This document shows, one piece after another, positions 26,659 through 35,571 of a DNA stretch of 64,000 nucleotides. This stretch comes from Mangrovibacterium lignilyticum (GTDB taxonomy: Bacteria > Bacteroidota > Bacteroidia > Bacteroidales > Prolixibacteraceae). Under the pieces are notes generated by a model. The model was not told where the DNA came from and made no database searches. It was given only the letters and a program-made list of their open reading frames with translations. The position numbers and the translations under genes were made by a program. The DNA is taken from contig NZ_WKLH01000004.1 of the NCBI RefSeq assembly GCF_010882175.1, positions 135,425 through 199,424 of the forward strand, given 5' to 3'. The stretch's first letter is position 1; each line of letters opens with the position of its first letter.

Positions 26659-27705
26659 TCATTCACTTAGCTTTTTGTGTTGTTCGCAGATAATTTTTTC
26701 TTTAATCAAAATCGTACTGTCGTTGAGGTATTCATACTCCAGGTTGTAGATGTAACACAAGCCGTCGAGTATATTGTAGAGTTTCTTGTCCTTGTAATTA
26801 CCATTGATGTATCGTCGATTTTCAGCATTGGCCGCCTTTAGCTTGATGGTGACGTTATACCAGCGTTCGAGCATTTGCATGGCCTCGGGAAGCGTTTCGT
26901 TGTTAAAGCAAATGGTTCCGTTTTTCCAGGCATAATAGTCTCGTGAGTCAACAGTGTTTTTTTGTAAGCCATTTTGGTAGGCACTCCACACAGCCTGCTC
27001 GTTGGGCAGCAAATAGAGTTCGTCTGTTTGGCTATTATCGCTGGTGTGTGCAACCCTGACTTTTCCGGTGGCAACCGTTACAGTCGCTTCGTTTTTGGTA
27101 AACGCTTTGATGTTGAAGGAGGTGCCTAGCACCGTTGTGCTGACTTTCCCTGTTTGAACAACAAATGGTTGGGCCGGATTTTTAGTTACTTCAAAAAAGG
27201 CTTCGCCGGTAAGCGTCACCTCCCGACAACCAGGTAGAAACTTTTCCGGATAACTGACCGTGCTTTCACCATTCAGCCAAATGACCGATCCATCGGGAAG
27301 TGTGACCCGCATTTGCTCGCCCGGCCCGGACGTTTTGGTCAATGTGGCGATTTGCGGGTTGGACACGGGCGCCGGCTGAATGTTTTGTTGATAAACAAGG
27401 TAGGCACCCGAAACCAGAATAATGGCCAGTATAGCGGCAATTCTTAAAACTGTTTTTGGCAGGGGGATGCGTCTTTTCTTCTTTTTCGCAGCTGCCTGTA
27501 TGCGTTTCAAGGCTTTGTTTTCGTCGAATGGTAAGGAGCGTGTGTAGTCTTGGTTCCAGATCTCTTTTAATTCAATATACTGATCCAGGTTTTCAGGGTT
27601 TTCCATCAACCAGTTGCTGAATTTATCGCGCTCGGCTGGTGAGCTTTCTCCGTTCAGCTGGCGCAAAATCATCTTTATTTTATCTCTTTTGGGCATTTCT
27701 GTCAT
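26659..27705 (-). CDS. FecR family anti-sigma factor
   Basis: A 348-residue single-pass membrane protein. The N-terminal cytoplasmic part (residues 1-85) has the DUF4880-like NWLMENPENLDQYIELKEIW region. One membrane helix lies near residues 88-108 (VLRIAAILAIILVSGAYLVY). The periplasmic FecR domain has SGPGEQMRVTLPDGSVIWLNGESTVSYPE and EVTLTGEAFFEVTKNPAQPFVV. A C-terminal STN-like DUF4974 part ends DGLCYIYNLEYEYLNDSTILIKEK. It holds the ECF sigma factor inactive until the SusC STN domain signals. It lies between the sigma gene and susC, all on the minus strand. Confidence 0.94.
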   Translation of the reverse strand: MTEMPKRDKIKMILRQLNGESSPAERDKFSNWLMENPENLDQYIELKEIWNQDYTRSLPFDENKALKRIQAAAKKKKRRIPLPKTVLRIAAILAIILVSGAYLVYQQNIQPAPVSNPQIATLTKTSGPGEQMRVTLPDGSVIWLNGESTVSYPEKFLPGCREVTLTGEAFFEVTKNPAQPFVVQTGKVSTTVLGTSFNIKAFTKNEATVTVATGKVRVAHTSDNSQTDELYLLPNEQAVWSAYQNGLQKNTVDSRDYYAWKNGTICFNNETLPEAMQMLERWYNVTIKLKAANAENRRYINGNYKDKKLYNILDGLCYIYNLEYEYLNDSTILIKEKIICEQHKKLSE

Positions 27706-27783
27706 TTACCCGTTGAGACGCCAATAATTGATTTTACCCGAATAAAGAGCGATTAAGTGTAGGTTACAGTTCGGTAAAAAGCG

Positions 27784-28368
27784 CTAGAGGGATATTTTTT
27801 CTTCAATCAGTTCCCTGTGAAGAATTTTTAGCGCAGTGGTAATATTCTTTTCAACGGCAGCGACAGAGATTTCCATGACGTTGGCAATCTCCTTGTATTT
27901 CAGACCGTCGAAACGGTGAAGCTTGAAGGCCAGTTGTGCTCGTTGAGGCAGGCGGGAGAACACGGCAGCAAATTCGTCGTTCAGTTCGTTGGCAATGAAG
28001 AGTGCTTCGGGGCAGTGCCCTTTTTCCTGGGCAGGCTCAAATTCGTCGGCCCAGGATTGCTGGTCGATTTTTCTTTTGCGCAAATAAGAGAAGGTTTGGT
28101 TTTTGGCCGATTGGAACAAATAGGCGCGCAGGGTGTAGTAGATCGTAATCTTGTTGCGGTTTTCCCAAAGCTTGATAAACACATTGGCCGATAGTTCTTC
28201 GGCCACTTCGTTTTCGGGAATAAAAACGAAAACAAAGCGGCACAGCGGCTGGTAGTAACGTTGAAACAACAGCGTGAGTGCCTGGGCATCGCCGTTCTTT
28301 AGCTGCGAAAGCAATTCCGCGTCGGTTGGGGTGAATGTTTCTGTCACGGTGTTCTGATTTGCCGGCAA
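27784..28368 (-). CDS. ECF RNA polymerase sigma factor, FecI-like
   Basis: A 194-residue sigma-70 family protein. Region 2 carries ALTLLFQRYYQPLCRFVFVF and AEELSANVFIKLWENRNKI. Region 4 carries FSRLPQRAQLAFKLHRFDGLKYKEIANVMEISVAAVEKNITTALKIL. It would direct transcription of the SusCD locus when released by FecR. No ATG is available near the N-terminus: the frame opens with TTG at 28366-28368, with a GTG seven codons later as alternative, and an in-frame stop upstream excludes a longer ATG start. A weak start codon fits a low-abundance regulator. Confidence 0.92.
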   Translation of the reverse strand: MPANQNTVTETFTPTDAELLSQLKNGDAQALTLLFQRYYQPLCRFVFVFIPENEVAEELSANVFIKLWENRNKITIYYTLRAYLFQSAKNQTFSYLRKRKIDQQSWADEFEPAQEKGHCPEALFIANELNDEFAAVFSRLPQRAQLAFKLHRFDGLKYKEIANVMEISVAAVEKNITTALKILHRELIEEKISL

Positions 28369-28572
28369 AGCTACAAGGGCAACATGTCTTTAAGCTTAAT
28401 TCGCTGTGAAAAGAATGTGCCATTTTGGTCACGATATGATTAAACCGGGCGCCAGGTTTGTCGTCGCAGCCGCGCGAGATAAGTCCTGACCTTGAATTAT
28501 ACTCCTCCAAAAATCCTTCTGTTAATTGTTTTCGTATAGGTGAAGTGATATCTTTATTCAAAAACCTGATCC

Positions 28573-29856
28573 ATGGATCTCGAGAAATACTTACCGTCCG
28601 AAATCATCAACTTCATTTTGGTGTTGGTGTTTTCGCTGCTGATTGGGATGGGGCAGCGGCGCCATCACCTGGATCAGGATGATAGTGAGCTATTTGGTAC
28701 CGATCGCACGTTTACCTTCATCGGACTATTGGGCTACGTTTTATATTTGTTCGATCAGGAAAATAAGGTTCCTTTTTTGATCGGTTTCGCCGTCGTCGGA
28801 TTGCTCATTGGGATTCAGTATTTTCAGAAAATTAAGCGGCAAAAGGATTTCGGGTTGACATCGTCTGTGTTGGCGCTGCTCACTTACTGCTTATCGATTA
28901 TGGTTTTCACACAACCGGTTTGGCTGGTGCTGTCGTTTGTTGTGGCCATCTTGATTTTGACAGAAATGAAAAGCACCTTTCGGACGATTTCGCAAAAAGC
29001 TTCGCGCGAAGAATTCATCACCTTGGCCAAGTTCATTGCTTTTGCCGGAATTATCCTTCCCTTGTTGCCTACCGGCTATATTGCCGATTTTATTCCTGTT
29101 TCGCCGTACCAGATTTGGCTGGCCATTGTGGTTGTGTCGGGCGTGTCGTATATCAGTTACTTAATTAAGAAATTTATTTTTCCGGATTCCGGCATCCTGC
29201 TGACCGGCGTGTTGGGCGGAATATACAGCAGCACCGCCACGACCATCATTTTAGCACGTCGCGAAAAGGCCGAGAAAAGCGGCCTGGCATCAGTTTCTGC
29301 AATTTTGTTGGCAAACGGAATGATGTATTTGCGGGTATTGGTGTTGGCTTTTGTCTTTAACGCATCGATAGGTCGGCTGTTGATTTGGCCATTTTTGTTG
29401 CAGTTTCTCGTGGCATTCGGTTTATCCCGTGTTGTCCTGAGGCAGTCGGGCAAAGGTGTCGTGAATAAAAAAGGAGTGCGTGAGAGCATCTCCAGAAATC
29501 CGCTGGAATTGAAAACGGCAACCATCTTCGGTATTTTGTTTGTCGGCTTCGGGTTGATCACCCAGTTTGTGATGAATCAATATGGCGATAGCGGGGTCGT
29601 CGGACTGGCTTTTGTCATCGGTGTATTCGATGTTGATCCATTCCTGATATACCTGTTGCAGCAAAATTCCGGTTTGGTGGCGATGATGATTGCTTTGGCG
29701 GTCATTAATGCGACAAACGGCAACAACATCATGAAAATGATTTATGCCTTGGGATTGATCAGTCAACCGTCGAGAAAGCCATTGCTCTATGGATTTCTGC
29801 TACTCGTCGTTTCTGGCTTAATCGTTTCGGTCGCATTTTACTATATTTATCGGTAG
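28573..29856 (+). CDS. MgtC/SapB-DUF4010 family membrane protein
   Basis: A 427-residue polytopic protein with about 11-12 hydrophobic segments. The N-terminal MgtC-like part has INFILVLVFSLLIGMGQRRHH and DRTFTFIGLLGYVLYLF. The C-terminal DUF4010 part has GILLTGVLGGIYSSTATTIILARR, VSAILLANGMMYLRVLVL and IALAVINATNGNNIMKMIYAL. MgtC-type proteins are tied to magnesium stress and inhibition of F-ATPase, but the DUF4010 fusion has no settled function. It is divergent from the ECF sigma gene, with a 204-base gap, and is followed 42 bases later by the DUF4870 gene in the same direction. Confidence 0.85.
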   Translation: MDLEKYLPSEIINFILVLVFSLLIGMGQRRHHLDQDDSELFGTDRTFTFIGLLGYVLYLFDQENKVPFLIGFAVVGLLIGIQYFQKIKRQKDFGLTSSVLALLTYCLSIMVFTQPVWLVLSFVVAILILTEMKSTFRTISQKASREEFITLAKFIAFAGIILPLLPTGYIADFIPVSPYQIWLAIVVVSGVSYISYLIKKFIFPDSGILLTGVLGGIYSSTATTIILARREKAEKSGLASVSAILLANGMMYLRVLVLAFVFNASIGRLLIWPFLLQFLVAFGLSRVVLRQSGKGVVNKKGVRESISRNPLELKTATIFGILFVGFGLITQFVMNQYGDSGVVGLAFVIGVFDVDPFLIYLLQQNSGLVAMMIALAVINATNGNNIMKMIYALGLISQPSRKPLLYGFLLLVVSGLIVSVAFYYIYR

Positions 29857-29898
29857 CGATTATTTCGTAAGTATTTTAAACCCTGAAAAATAGATTTT

Positions 29899-30252
29899 AT
29901 GGAACGAATTATTGATAATCCTGATGAACGCACCTGGGGGATGTTGTGCCATTTATCGGCTTTGGCCGGAGCTATTATTCCGTTTGGAAATATTATCGGG
30001 CCAATCATTGTATATAGTGTCAAGCGTGGCGAATATGATTTTGTGGAGGACCAGGGCAAAGAGTCCTTGAATTTTCAAATTACCATGACATTGGCATTGA
30101 TCGTCTCCGGAATTCTGGTAATCCTGCTCGTGGGGTTTTTACTATTGGCTCTTGTCGGTTTATTTGCGCTGGTATTTACCCTAATTGGAGCCATAAAAGC
30201 CGGGCAAGGCGAGTTTTATCGGTATCCGATCACCTACCGGTTCCTTAAATAA
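29899..30252 (+). CDS. DUF4870 (Tic20-like) membrane protein
   Basis: A 117-residue protein. The diagnostic opening is DERTWGMLCHLSALAGAIIPFGNIIGPIIVY, then VKRGEYDFVEDQGKESLNFQIT, followed by two hydrophobic helices. This is the DUF4870 layout with three to four membrane segments. Function is unknown. It follows the MgtC/DUF4010 gene closely and ends before a strong terminator, so the two probably form a small operon. Confidence 0.87.
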   Translation: MERIIDNPDERTWGMLCHLSALAGAIIPFGNIIGPIIVYSVKRGEYDFVEDQGKESLNFQITMTLALIVSGILVILLVGFLLLALVGLFALVFTLIGAIKAGQGEFYRYPITYRFLK

Positions 30253-30281
30253 GCGTTATCAAATAGAATCAGAATAGCAAT

Positions 30282-30327
30282 TGACTGGTCTTTCTGTAGC
30301 GGCAGCTCTTGAAGACCAGTCATTTTT
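30282..30327 (+). terminator. Terminator after the DUF4870 gene
   Basis: TGACTGGTCTT (30282-30292) pairs perfectly with AAGACCAGTCA (30312-30322), followed by TTTTTG. Confidence 0.88.
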
Positions 30328-30338
30328 GTTTATTTTTG
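30309..30338 (+). promoter_or_regulatory. Putative hisS promoter
   Basis: TTG (30309-30311), a 19-base spacer, then TATTTTTG (30331-30338), a perfect -7 element. The -33 part overlaps the 3' arm of the upstream terminator. The hisS ATG is 64 bases further on. Confidence 0.55.
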
Positions 30339-30402
30339 CAGCCTCACAACGAGAACGATTGTTAAAGTTCGCCGATACGGCACATAAACTATAAAAGATA
30401 AA

Positions 30403-31767
30403 ATGGCACAGAAACCTTCGATTCCAAAAGGAACAAGAGATTTTTCACCGGTAGAAATGGCTCGCCGGAATTATATTTTCGATACGGTTAAAGCCGTTTT
30501 CCAGTTGTACGGTTTTCAGCCGATTGAAACCCCGGCAATGGAGAATTTGTCAACCTTAATGGGAAAGTATGGCGAAGAAGGTGATAAGTTGCTGTTTAAA
30601 ATTTTGAACTCAGGTGATTTTGCAGCCAAAGCAAATGATGCTGACCTCGCTGATCGGAATAGCATCAAGCTGACTAATCAAATTTCGGAGAAAGGTTTGC
30701 GCTACGACCTGACTGTGCCCTTTGCCCGTTTTGTTGTGCAGTATCGAAACGATATTTCATTCCCATTTAAACGATACCAAATTCAGCCGGTTTGGCGTGC
30801 CGACCGTCCGCAGAAAGGGCGTTATCGCGAATTTTACCAGTGCGATGTTGATATTGTCGGAAGCGATTCACTGTTGAATGAATTTGAATTGGTGCAAATT
30901 ATCAGCGATGTGTTTACGCATCTTCGGGTGAACACCGTGGTGAAAATAAACAACCGTAAAATTTTAGCCGGTATTGCTGAAGCGATTGGAGAGGCTGACC
31001 GTATTGTTGATATTACCGTGGCAATAGATAAGCTGGATAAAATTGGTCTGGAGAAAGTGAACGAAGAACTGCTGGAGAAAGGCGTATCGCAGGATGCTGT
31101 AGATAAATTGCAACCGATTCTGAAGTTGAGTGGTACTACCGATGAAAAACTCGACAGCATCGAACAAGTGATTGGTGCAACAGAACTAGGTAAAAAGGGA
31201 ATTGAAGAGGTTCGGACGTTTTTCAATTATATCAGCTCTGTTGAATTGAATACCGAGGTCGAGTTGGATTTGACGCTTGCCCGCGGGTTGAACTATTACA
31301 CAGGAGCTATTTTTGAAGTAAAAGCCAAAGATGTGCAGATCGGCAGCATTTGCGGTGGTGGCCGTTACGACGACCTGACCGGGATATTCGGAATGCCGGG
31401 TGTGTCGGGCGTTGGTGTTTCATTTGGGGCCGATCGGATATACGATGTGATGACTCAATTGGAGTTGTTCCCCGAGGAAGCAGTGGCATCGACAAAGTTG
31501 TTGTTTGTCAATTTTGGTGAAAAAGAAGAAGCTTTCTGTTTGCCAATTCTTCGCCGGTTACGTGAAGCTGGCGTCAATGCTGAAATTTTTCCCGAAGCAG
31601 CCAAAATGAAAAAGCAAATGACCTGGGCTGATCGCAAAAATATCGCCTGGGTAGTCATGGTGGGTGAAGATGAAATGAATCAGGGAAAAGTCAACCTGAA
31701 AAACATGAAAACAGGTGACCAGAATTTGGTGAGTCCTGAAGAGTTGGTGAGGCTTCTTGCTGAGTAA
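30403..31767 (+). CDS. hisS: Histidyl-tRNA synthetase
   Basis: A 454-residue class II synthetase. Motif 1 region: [18 protein letters not shown]. Motif 2: [22 protein letters not shown]. The histidine A motif is [13 protein letters not shown], with [13 protein letters not shown] and [13 protein letters not shown] (motif 3) after it. The anticodon-binding domain is the last 90 residues ([33 protein letters not shown]). It charges tRNA-His in the cytoplasm. An insertion between motif 2 and the histidine A motif is of the size usual in Bacteroidota. It is monocistronic, bounded by terminators. Confidence 0.97.
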   Translation: MAQKPSIPKGTRDFSPVEMARRNYIFDTVKAVFQLYGFQPIETPAMENLSTLMGKYGEEGDKLLFKILNSGDFAAKANDADLADRNSIKLTNQISEKGLRYDLTVPFARFVVQYRNDISFPFKRYQIQPVWRADRPQKGRYREFYQCDVDIVGSDSLLNEFELVQIISDVFTHLRVNTVVKINNRKILAGIAEAIGEADRIVDITVAIDKLDKIGLEKVNEELLEKGVSQDAVDKLQPILKLSGTTDEKLDSIEQVIGATELGKKGIEEVRTFFNYISSVELNTEVELDLTLARGLNYYTGAIFEVKAKDVQIGSICGGGRYDDLTGIFGMPGVSGVGVSFGADRIYDVMTQLELFPEEAVASTKLLFVNFGEKEEAFCLPILRRLREAGVNAEIFPEAAKMKKQMTWADRKNIAWVVMVGEDEMNQGKVNLKNMKTGDQNLVSPEELVRLLAE

Positions 31768-31790
31768 TTTGAGATCGATAGATATTTTAC

Positions 31791-31831
31791 AATAATGACA
31801 AAGGCCGGAATTTCCGGCCTTTGTCATTATT
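31791..31831. terminator. Bidirectional terminator between hisS and the Spy-like gene
   Basis: AATAATGACAAAGGCCGG (31791-31808) pairs perfectly over 18 bases with the complementary arm at 31814-31831, around a five-base loop. It serves the two convergent transcripts. Confidence 0.92.
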
Positions 31832-31838
31832 TATTTAT

Positions 31839-32300
31839 TTATTTATTGTCGTCATCTCGTTCTTTCTGTCGGAATTCCCGGATCATCTTAAAGCGGAATT
31901 CGTTTTCTGTTGGGCCAACCAAAATCACCTTCTTTACTGGCAGAACTTTCAGGAACTGATCATTATAGGTTTTCACCAATTGGGCTTCTTTTAAGTAAAG
32001 ATTCACAATTTCTTGGTTCATCTTTTTGAAGTCGGCATCAGAGATTGAATCATATTTGTCTTTGACCTCCCGTTCCAAATCTCTGCGTCTCTCATGACAG
32101 TCCCATCTGGCTTTATCAAATTCATTATAAAGCGGCCAAAATTTTTGAGCTTCGTCCGGGGTGAGTTGCATCTTTTCCGTCATGAACGAAACCCGTTTGG
32201 CTTTATATTGCTCCCAATCTTTTTGTTTGTCTTTTTGCGGTTGAGCAAAGCTTCCCAGTGAAAAAACAGTTAATAGTATGAAGACAAATAATTTTTTCAT
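31839..32300 (-). CDS. Periplasmic Spy/CpxP-like protein
   Basis: About 153 residues from the internal ATG at 32300, which begins a clean signal peptide MKKLFVFILLTVFSLGSFAQ; an upstream ATG at 32342 would put a polar extension before it and overlap the previous gene. The mature part is all-helical and highly charged, with FMTEKMQLTPDEAQKFWPLYNEFDKAR, the LTPxxAxxFxPLYxE pattern of the Bacteroidota sensor-like Spy family. It is the third gene of an ECF sigma cluster, so an envelope-stress chaperone or feedback role is likely but inferred. Confidence 0.78.
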   Translation of the reverse strand: MKKLFVFILLTVFSLGSFAQPQKDKQKDWEQYKAKRVSFMTEKMQLTPDEAQKFWPLYNEFDKARWDCHERRRDLEREVKDKYDSISDADFKKMNQEIVNLYLKEAQLVKTYNDQFLKVLPVKKVILVGPTENEFRFKMIREFRQKERDDDNK

Positions 32301-32307
32301 TTTTGGT

Positions 32308-32763
32308 CTAATTATATAGTTCTGCAAAAACTTCATAGTCATTTAATTCGGATGATACTGTCGCAATTATCTCGTCTGATTCGCCGGGTGAGGTTGTTTC
32401 GTTGTTATTCATCACCTGTAGCAATGCTCTGTCATCGATAAAGATGGAGTTGCTGAGAATGATCTCCTTCCAATAGTCTGAATCTTCAACAAAGCTGCTA
32501 TCATCCAAGGATGTTAAGGAAGGTGTAATTTTATTTAAAGGATACTTCACTAAAAGCATAATCAACAGGAAACTCGCAGCCAGCCCAACTACCGGTTTTA
32601 AAATCCGGATAATCGTTCTGCTTCGGCTTGGTTTTTCTTCCATGGCCGTTATTTGAGCTTCCAGTCGGTCTTCGAAAGTTTCGAAGTAACCTTTCGGAAC
32701 GTCAAACGGGGAGTTTTTAGAACCCTCCTTTTCTGGATTGAATATGTCGTTCATGTTTTTCAT
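32308..32763 (-). CDS. Putative membrane anti-sigma factor
   Basis: A 151-residue protein with one membrane helix near residues 55-75 (ILKPVVGLAASFLLIMLLVKY). The cytoplasmic N-terminus contains SPFDVPKGYFETFEDRLEAQI, the 'VPxGYFExF' motif that recurs in proteins encoded right after ECF sigma genes in Bacteroidota. The C-terminal part is acidic and exported. It lies 53 bases after the sigma gene and 7 bases before the Spy-like start. No zinc-binding anti-sigma motif is present. Sigma antagonism is inferred from position and topology. Confidence 0.7.
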   Translation of the reverse strand: MKNMNDIFNPEKEGSKNSPFDVPKGYFETFEDRLEAQITAMEEKPSRSRTIIRILKPVVGLAASFLLIMLLVKYPLNKITPSLTSLDDSSFVEDSDYWKEIILSNSIFIDDRALLQVMNNNETTSPGESDEIIATVSSELNDYEVFAELYN

Positions 32764-32816
32764 CTGTTCTTATTGACTCGGATTTTGACAAAAAGTTTAA
32801 AAAGTGGATTAAAATT

Positions 32817-33365
32817 CTATCCCTGATTTTTCAGGAAGTCGCTGATTTTCTTTACTGCATGATGATAAGATGCTTTTAACGCACCTTCTGATGTCTCAAG
32901 AATTTTCTCCATGTCCTGGTATTTTATATCATCGTAATAACGCATATTGAAAACCAGTCGCTGTTTCTCCGGTAAACGGGCAATCGCTTCCTGCAATTTT
33001 AGTTGCACTTCATCGCCATTGAAATACAGATCGGCTTGTAGGTTTTCCACCAGGTAATCATTCAGCTCCTCATCGGTTCCTCCGAACGTTTTTTTCTTTT
33101 TCTGATTTAGGAATGTTAATGATTCGTTGGTCGCAATACGATACAGCCAGGTGTAAAGCCCCGATTCGGCCCTGAAAGAATCAATGTTACGCCAAACCTT
33201 GATAAAGGTATTTTGCAATATGTCGTCGGTATCCTCGTGATCCAATACAATTTTTCGGACGTGCCAATACAGACGCTCTTTATAAAGACCGACCATTGAA
33301 CGAAAAGCCGTTTGTTTGGTAGCTTCGTTTTTTAATTCGCCTATCAGTTGCTTCTCATCGATCAT
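32817..33365 (-). CDS. ECF RNA polymerase sigma factor
   Basis: A 182-residue protein. Region 2 has AFRSMVGLYKERLYWHVRKIVLDHEDTDDILQNTFIKVW, with SGLYTWLYRIATNESLTFLNQKK after it. Region 4 has ARLPEKQRLVFNMRYYDDIKYQDMEKILETSEGALKASYHHAVKKI. It is the first gene of a minus-strand three-gene unit with the putative anti-sigma and Spy-like proteins, a common arrangement in the phylum for envelope-stress circuits. It differs in type from the FecI-like factor at 27784, as no SusCD genes accompany it. Confidence 0.93.
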   Translation of the reverse strand: MIDEKQLIGELKNEATKQTAFRSMVGLYKERLYWHVRKIVLDHEDTDDILQNTFIKVWRNIDSFRAESGLYTWLYRIATNESLTFLNQKKKKTFGGTDEELNDYLVENLQADLYFNGDEVQLKLQEAIARLPEKQRLVFNMRYYDDIKYQDMEKILETSEGALKASYHHAVKKISDFLKNQG

Positions 33366-33454
33366 GTACCGTCGCGAGGGATTATTTGCTAAGACCGTAT
33401 TTATACGGCAAAGTTTAAAAGAATATTTTCTTAGCGAGGAATAAAAGTAAATTT

Positions 33455-34204
33455 TTATTCAATCCTGAATTTTAACCCTTCTTCTTTTAGCCGATGGTAG
33501 ATATGCTCGTCAAATTGATAGAGCTTTGCCGCCCGGTGTGAAACATTCTGTTGCTTTTGGTTCGAATCAATCAGTAATTCCATCTTTGCTATTTTCTTCC
33601 GGAAATTACGGGTGTCCATTTTCTTATCCAGAATGACTTCGTAAAGGGTTTGAAATTCGGTCAACGTAAATTTATCAGGGAGCAAGTGAAAACCGATCGG
33701 TTGGTAGCGCACTTCGTGGCGCAAATGTTCCAGCGCTTTTTTTATTATTTGTCCATGATCGAATGATAATTTAGGCAGGCTGTTCAGGTTGAACCACTTC
33801 AGGTCGTTCAGTTCGATCGATTTCCGGATAATATAATGAGAAGGATTAATCAGGGCATAGTACCCAATTGTCAGAACCCGATTGTTTGGTACGCGGTCTA
33901 CGTTGCCAAAACAATGAAACTGTTTGAGGAAAACATCATTCATGCCTGTTGCCATGTAAAGCAAATCGCGGGCAAACTCATCCAAATCTTTGTCAGCAGG
34001 AATGTGAGCGCCAAAAACGTTCCAAACTTTTGGATCAACAAAGGAAGGGTGATCGTCGTAGAGTTCTTTTATGTCGTTGAAGTCTTCTTGCTCGCTCAGC
34101 TGTTTTAGCACAGCTTCCGGATTTTGCTTTGAAAGTAAAACTTTCAGTGAATTGCCGTCGAATCCGAAAATAACGCAGTCAATAGAGACAGATTTTAAAA
34201 TCAT
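33455..34204 (-). CDS. NrtR/AraR-like transcription regulator with degenerate NUDIX domain
   Basis: A 249-residue protein. The N-terminal NUDIX-fold domain starts VSIDCVIFGFDGNSLKVLLSKQ. Where the catalytic box should be it reads GAHIPADKDLDEFARDLLYMATG, without the REUxEExGU residues, so hydrolysis is unlikely. The C-terminal winged helix (FTLTEFQTLYEVILDKKMDTRNFRKKIAKM) is the usual DNA-binding part of NrtR-family regulators, which in Bacteroidota control pentose or NAD pathways by sensing a nucleotide or sugar ligand in the NUDIX fold. No sugar-catabolic gene lies beside it. A TATTCGAATA palindrome 19 bases upstream of its start could be an autoregulatory operator. Confidence 0.85.
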   Translation of the reverse strand: MILKSVSIDCVIFGFDGNSLKVLLSKQNPEAVLKQLSEQEDFNDIKELYDDHPSFVDPKVWNVFGAHIPADKDLDEFARDLLYMATGMNDVFLKQFHCFGNVDRVPNNRVLTIGYYALINPSHYIIRKSIELNDLKWFNLNSLPKLSFDHGQIIKKALEHLRHEVRYQPIGFHLLPDKFTLTEFQTLYEVILDKKMDTRNFRKKIAKMELLIDSNQKQQNVSHRAAKLYQFDEHIYHRLKEEGLKFRIE

Positions 34205-34222
34205 GGGAGTTTAGTTTAGCTT

Positions 34223-34232
34223 TATTCGAATA
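34223..34232 (-). promoter_or_regulatory. Possible operator palindrome upstream of the NrtR-like gene
   Basis: A perfect 10-bp palindrome TATTCGAATA lies 19 bases before the regulator start. It is short and AT-rich, so chance is possible. Confidence 0.3.
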
Positions 34233-34382
34233 CTGAATATAGTAATAAAAGTTCAATAGTAGAGCGGCTGAATAACATATAATAACAGATAGGAACGCGA
34301 CAAGGGAATGCTTAATTCATGCAAACATTGTAATATGCTTTCGTCCGATACCATGCTATAGTCAAAAATAGGGAAAAAGGTT

Positions 34383-34390
34383 TAACTTTG
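34383..34390 (+). promoter_or_regulatory. -7 element of the ychF promoter
   Basis: TAACTTTG matches TAnnTTTG exactly, 27 bases before the ychF ATG. No clear -33 TTTG is found at the expected distance. Confidence 0.45.
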
Positions 34391-34416
34391 CAGCGCAATT
34401 TTTAGAACTTAATAGA

Positions 34417-35517
34417 ATGGCATTAAAGTGTGGTATTGTAGGGCTTCCAAACGTCGGGAAGTCAACTTTGTTTAATTGTTTGTCGAACGCCAAAGCGCAG
34501 TCTGCAAACTTTCCCTTTTGCACAATCGAACCAAATGTGGGAGTAATTACCGTTCCGGATGAACGACTGACTAAATTATCTGAATTTGTAAAGCCCGAAC
34601 GGATTGTTCCAACAACTGTTGAGATCGTCGATATTGCCGGATTGGTGCGTGGTGCGAGTAAAGGTGAAGGTTTAGGAAATAAGTTCCTTGGAAATATCCG
34701 CGAGACTGATGCGATTATCCATGTGTTGCGCTGCTTCGATAATGACAATATCTCCCATGTCGATTTGACCATTGATCCGGTTCGTGACAAAGAAACCATT
34801 GATATTGAGTTACAATTGAAAGATCTGGAAACAGTTGAAGCCCGTTTGCAAAAAGTGGAGAAGCAGGCAAAAACAGGAAATGACCGGGAGGCTAAGCGCA
34901 TGGTTAATATTCTGTATACATACCGGGATGCGTTAGTGCAAGGGAAATCGGCTCGTACCGTTGAAATTGACGATTTGGATGTGAAATTGGCTAAAGACCT
35001 GCAATTGCTAACGAATAAGCCCATTCTGTATGTTTGCAATGTTGACGAGGCTTCGGTTATTGATGGAAATGCCTATGTTGATGCTGTCAAAGAAGCTGTC
35101 AAAGATGAAAATGCCGAATTGCTTGTTATCGCAGCAGCAACCGAAGCAGATATTGCTGAGTTGGAAAGCTACGACGAAAGACAAATGTTCCTAGAAGATT
35201 TGGGCTTAACAGAGTCAGGTGTAAACAAACTGATTAAAACAGCTTACAAATTGTTGCAATTGGAAACCTACTTTACTGCAGGAGTCAAAGAAGTTCGTGC
35301 CTGGACTTATCATCGTGGATTCAAAGCGCCGCAGGCTGCCGGAGTAATTCACTCTGATTTTGAAAAAGGTTTTATTCGTGCTGAAGTGATTAAGTACCAT
35401 GATTTTGTGACTCTGGGGTCGGAGCAAGCTTGTAAAGAAGCAGGTAAAATGGCTGTCGAAGGAAAAGAGTATGTCGTTCAGGATGGCGATATTATGCATT
35501 TCCGATTTAACGTGTAA
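34417..35517 (+). CDS. ychF: Obg-like ATPase/GTPase YchF
   Basis: A 366-residue protein. G1 loop GLPNVGKSTLFNCLS; switch region NFPFCTIEPNVGVI; G3 DIAGLVRGASKGEGLGNKFL; and NVDE in ILYVCNVDEASV in place of NKxD, the change that makes YchF prefer ATP. A coiled-coil hairpin lies between the G domain halves (LKDLETVEARLQKVEKQAK). A C-terminal TGS domain follows (EVRAWTYHRGFKAPQAAGVIHSDFEKGFIRAEV). It binds ribosomes and affects oxidative-stress and translation phenotypes. It is monocistronic with its own terminator. Confidence 0.97.
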   Translation: MALKCGIVGLPNVGKSTLFNCLSNAKAQSANFPFCTIEPNVGVITVPDERLTKLSEFVKPERIVPTTVEIVDIAGLVRGASKGEGLGNKFLGNIRETDAIIHVLRCFDNDNISHVDLTIDPVRDKETIDIELQLKDLETVEARLQKVEKQAKTGNDREAKRMVNILYTYRDALVQGKSARTVEIDDLDVKLAKDLQLLTNKPILYVCNVDEASVIDGNAYVDAVKEAVKDENAELLVIAAATEADIAELESYDERQMFLEDLGLTESGVNKLIKTAYKLLQLETYFTAGVKEVRAWTYHRGFKAPQAAGVIHSDFEKGFIRAEVIKYHDFVTLGSEQACKEAGKMAVEGKEYVVQDGDIMHFRFNV

Positions 35518-35540
35518 GAATGATAATGCGAGATATTTTA

Positions 35541-35571
35541 AAGCAGTTTAATTTTAAACTGCTTTTTTTTT
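35541..35571 (+). terminator. Terminator after ychF
   Basis: AAGCAGTTTA (35541-35550) pairs with TAAACTGCTT (35555-35564), followed by a run of T to 35571. Confidence 0.9.
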
